Of a stretch of 64,000 bases of DNA, positions 63,287 to 64,000 are shown in pieces. Location: positions 2,059,419 through 2,123,418 of the forward strand of contig NC_052507.1 in assembly GCF_014356525.2 (NCBI RefSeq). The letters are read 5' to 3'. The DNA is from Nilaparvata lugens. Taxonomy: Eukaryota; Arthropoda; Insecta; Hemiptera; Delphacidae. Position 1 is the stretch's first letter, and each line of letters starts with the position of its first letter. The position numbers were made by a program, and so were the translations under genes. The notes under the pieces are model-generated. The model had not been told where the DNA came from and ran no database searches. It saw nothing but the letters and a program-made list of their open reading frames with translations.

Positions 63287-64000
63287 GTACAGAGAAAATT
63301 TTTTGGAGAAAATCTCAACTCCCCCATAACTAAGAAGATGCTGACATTGTAGTATTCTTACTTAGGAAAACCGGGGAACAGTTTTTCATTCAAATTTCTC
63401 CATCATCATAATTCAATTTATACGGCTTGTTAGAGGCATGTTAGTTACAACTTAACTGTAAAACCATATTACTCAACAGTTTAATCTCAAAATTAAAAAA
63501 AACAAAACAAATTACTTTAAAAACTTGATTTGTTGGTTTTGATAAAATTTATTGTTCAACATATTTATTCCCCAATATTGTCAGAGGCAACCTTTTTTCA
63601 TGCCATTCAAAACTTTTTTACTCAAAGTTGTAACTTTTAACCTTAAACTTGAACACAACCTCAACTATAAACTGTATTACTACTTCAATAAATTTCAGAC
63701 GAAATTAAATTGTTGATTTGGATGTGTATTGCAATGATATTTCATCAAATTCTTGAGTTTATTTTTCTAATCCTAAAAAACTTCTAATTCAAACTCAATA
63801 TTTATTTTCATCCTGGGTATATTTGTTGATCTTGATGCATGCTTTCATTTTTTTATTTTATTGTTTAATCTTGTTTTTGGTATTATGATTCATATTGTTT
63901 TTATCAATAATCTATTGTATGTGTCATTCTACACCTGCCACCTGTTTTAAAGATAATAGCCCGTATGAATAAAACCAGAGCAAATGCTCATGAGCAAGAG
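63287..64000. other. Intron after E13, nothing recognised
   Basis: AT-rich sequence without ORFs, repeats or further clear exons. Confidence 0.5.

Overview
Eukaryotic, almost certainly insect, DNA: AT-rich, dense in arthropod-type transposons, with GT-AG introns. A hemipteran such as a planthopper is my guess from the character of the repeats; nothing in the window proves it. No bacterial or phage genes were seen.

The backbone is one host gene on the + strand. I assembled 13 internal coding exons (E1-E13, 10311 to 63286) whose splice phases all agree, giving about 749 codons with no stop. They carry a basic N-terminal linker (E1-E3), a methyl-CpG-binding-like (MBD/TAM) domain split over E4 and E5, an Ala/Lys repeat linker (E6), a C2H2 zinc finger split over E7 and E8, and Ser/Pro-rich linkers (E9-E13). 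This order fits the MBD-R2/PHF20 family, chromatin readers of the NSL histone-acetylation complex. Both ends of the gene (THAP/Tudor upstream, PHD downstream in relatives) lie outside the window.

Layout: 1-5501 LTR retrotransposon on the minus strand, without a visible pol; 6172-6895 simple repeats; 7117-9604 broken LINE; 9694-10254 fold-back element; 10311-14335 E1-E3; 14336-20644 LINE tail with a Helitron, then a 2.8-kb tandem duplication that copies E4; 21400-24271 LINE pieces, a piggyBac remnant and a Helitron; 24450-25287 tandem repeats and E5; 25530-31940 nested palindromes and a second large tandem duplication; 32040-34730 satellite; 34772-38215 SINE pair and fold-backs; 38614-46637 E6-E8 with a LINE, miniature elements, a decayed copy of the E8 start and a 570-bp GT array; 46722-50033 a very large palindrome split by a Helitron; 51587-57390 E9-E12 among repeats and a fourth Helitron; 57400-64000 repeats and E13.

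The most interesting signals concern the MBD module. Exon E4 exists in two identical copies, and the reading frame tolerates exactly one of them: both together, or neither, gives a stop. The E5 splice acceptor lies in a 93-bp tandem repeat whose middle unit offers an in-frame alternative acceptor. A third exon, E8, has a decayed partial copy 3.4 kb upstream. Separately, two tandem copies of a hairpin element carry the same 66-bp loop in opposite orientations.
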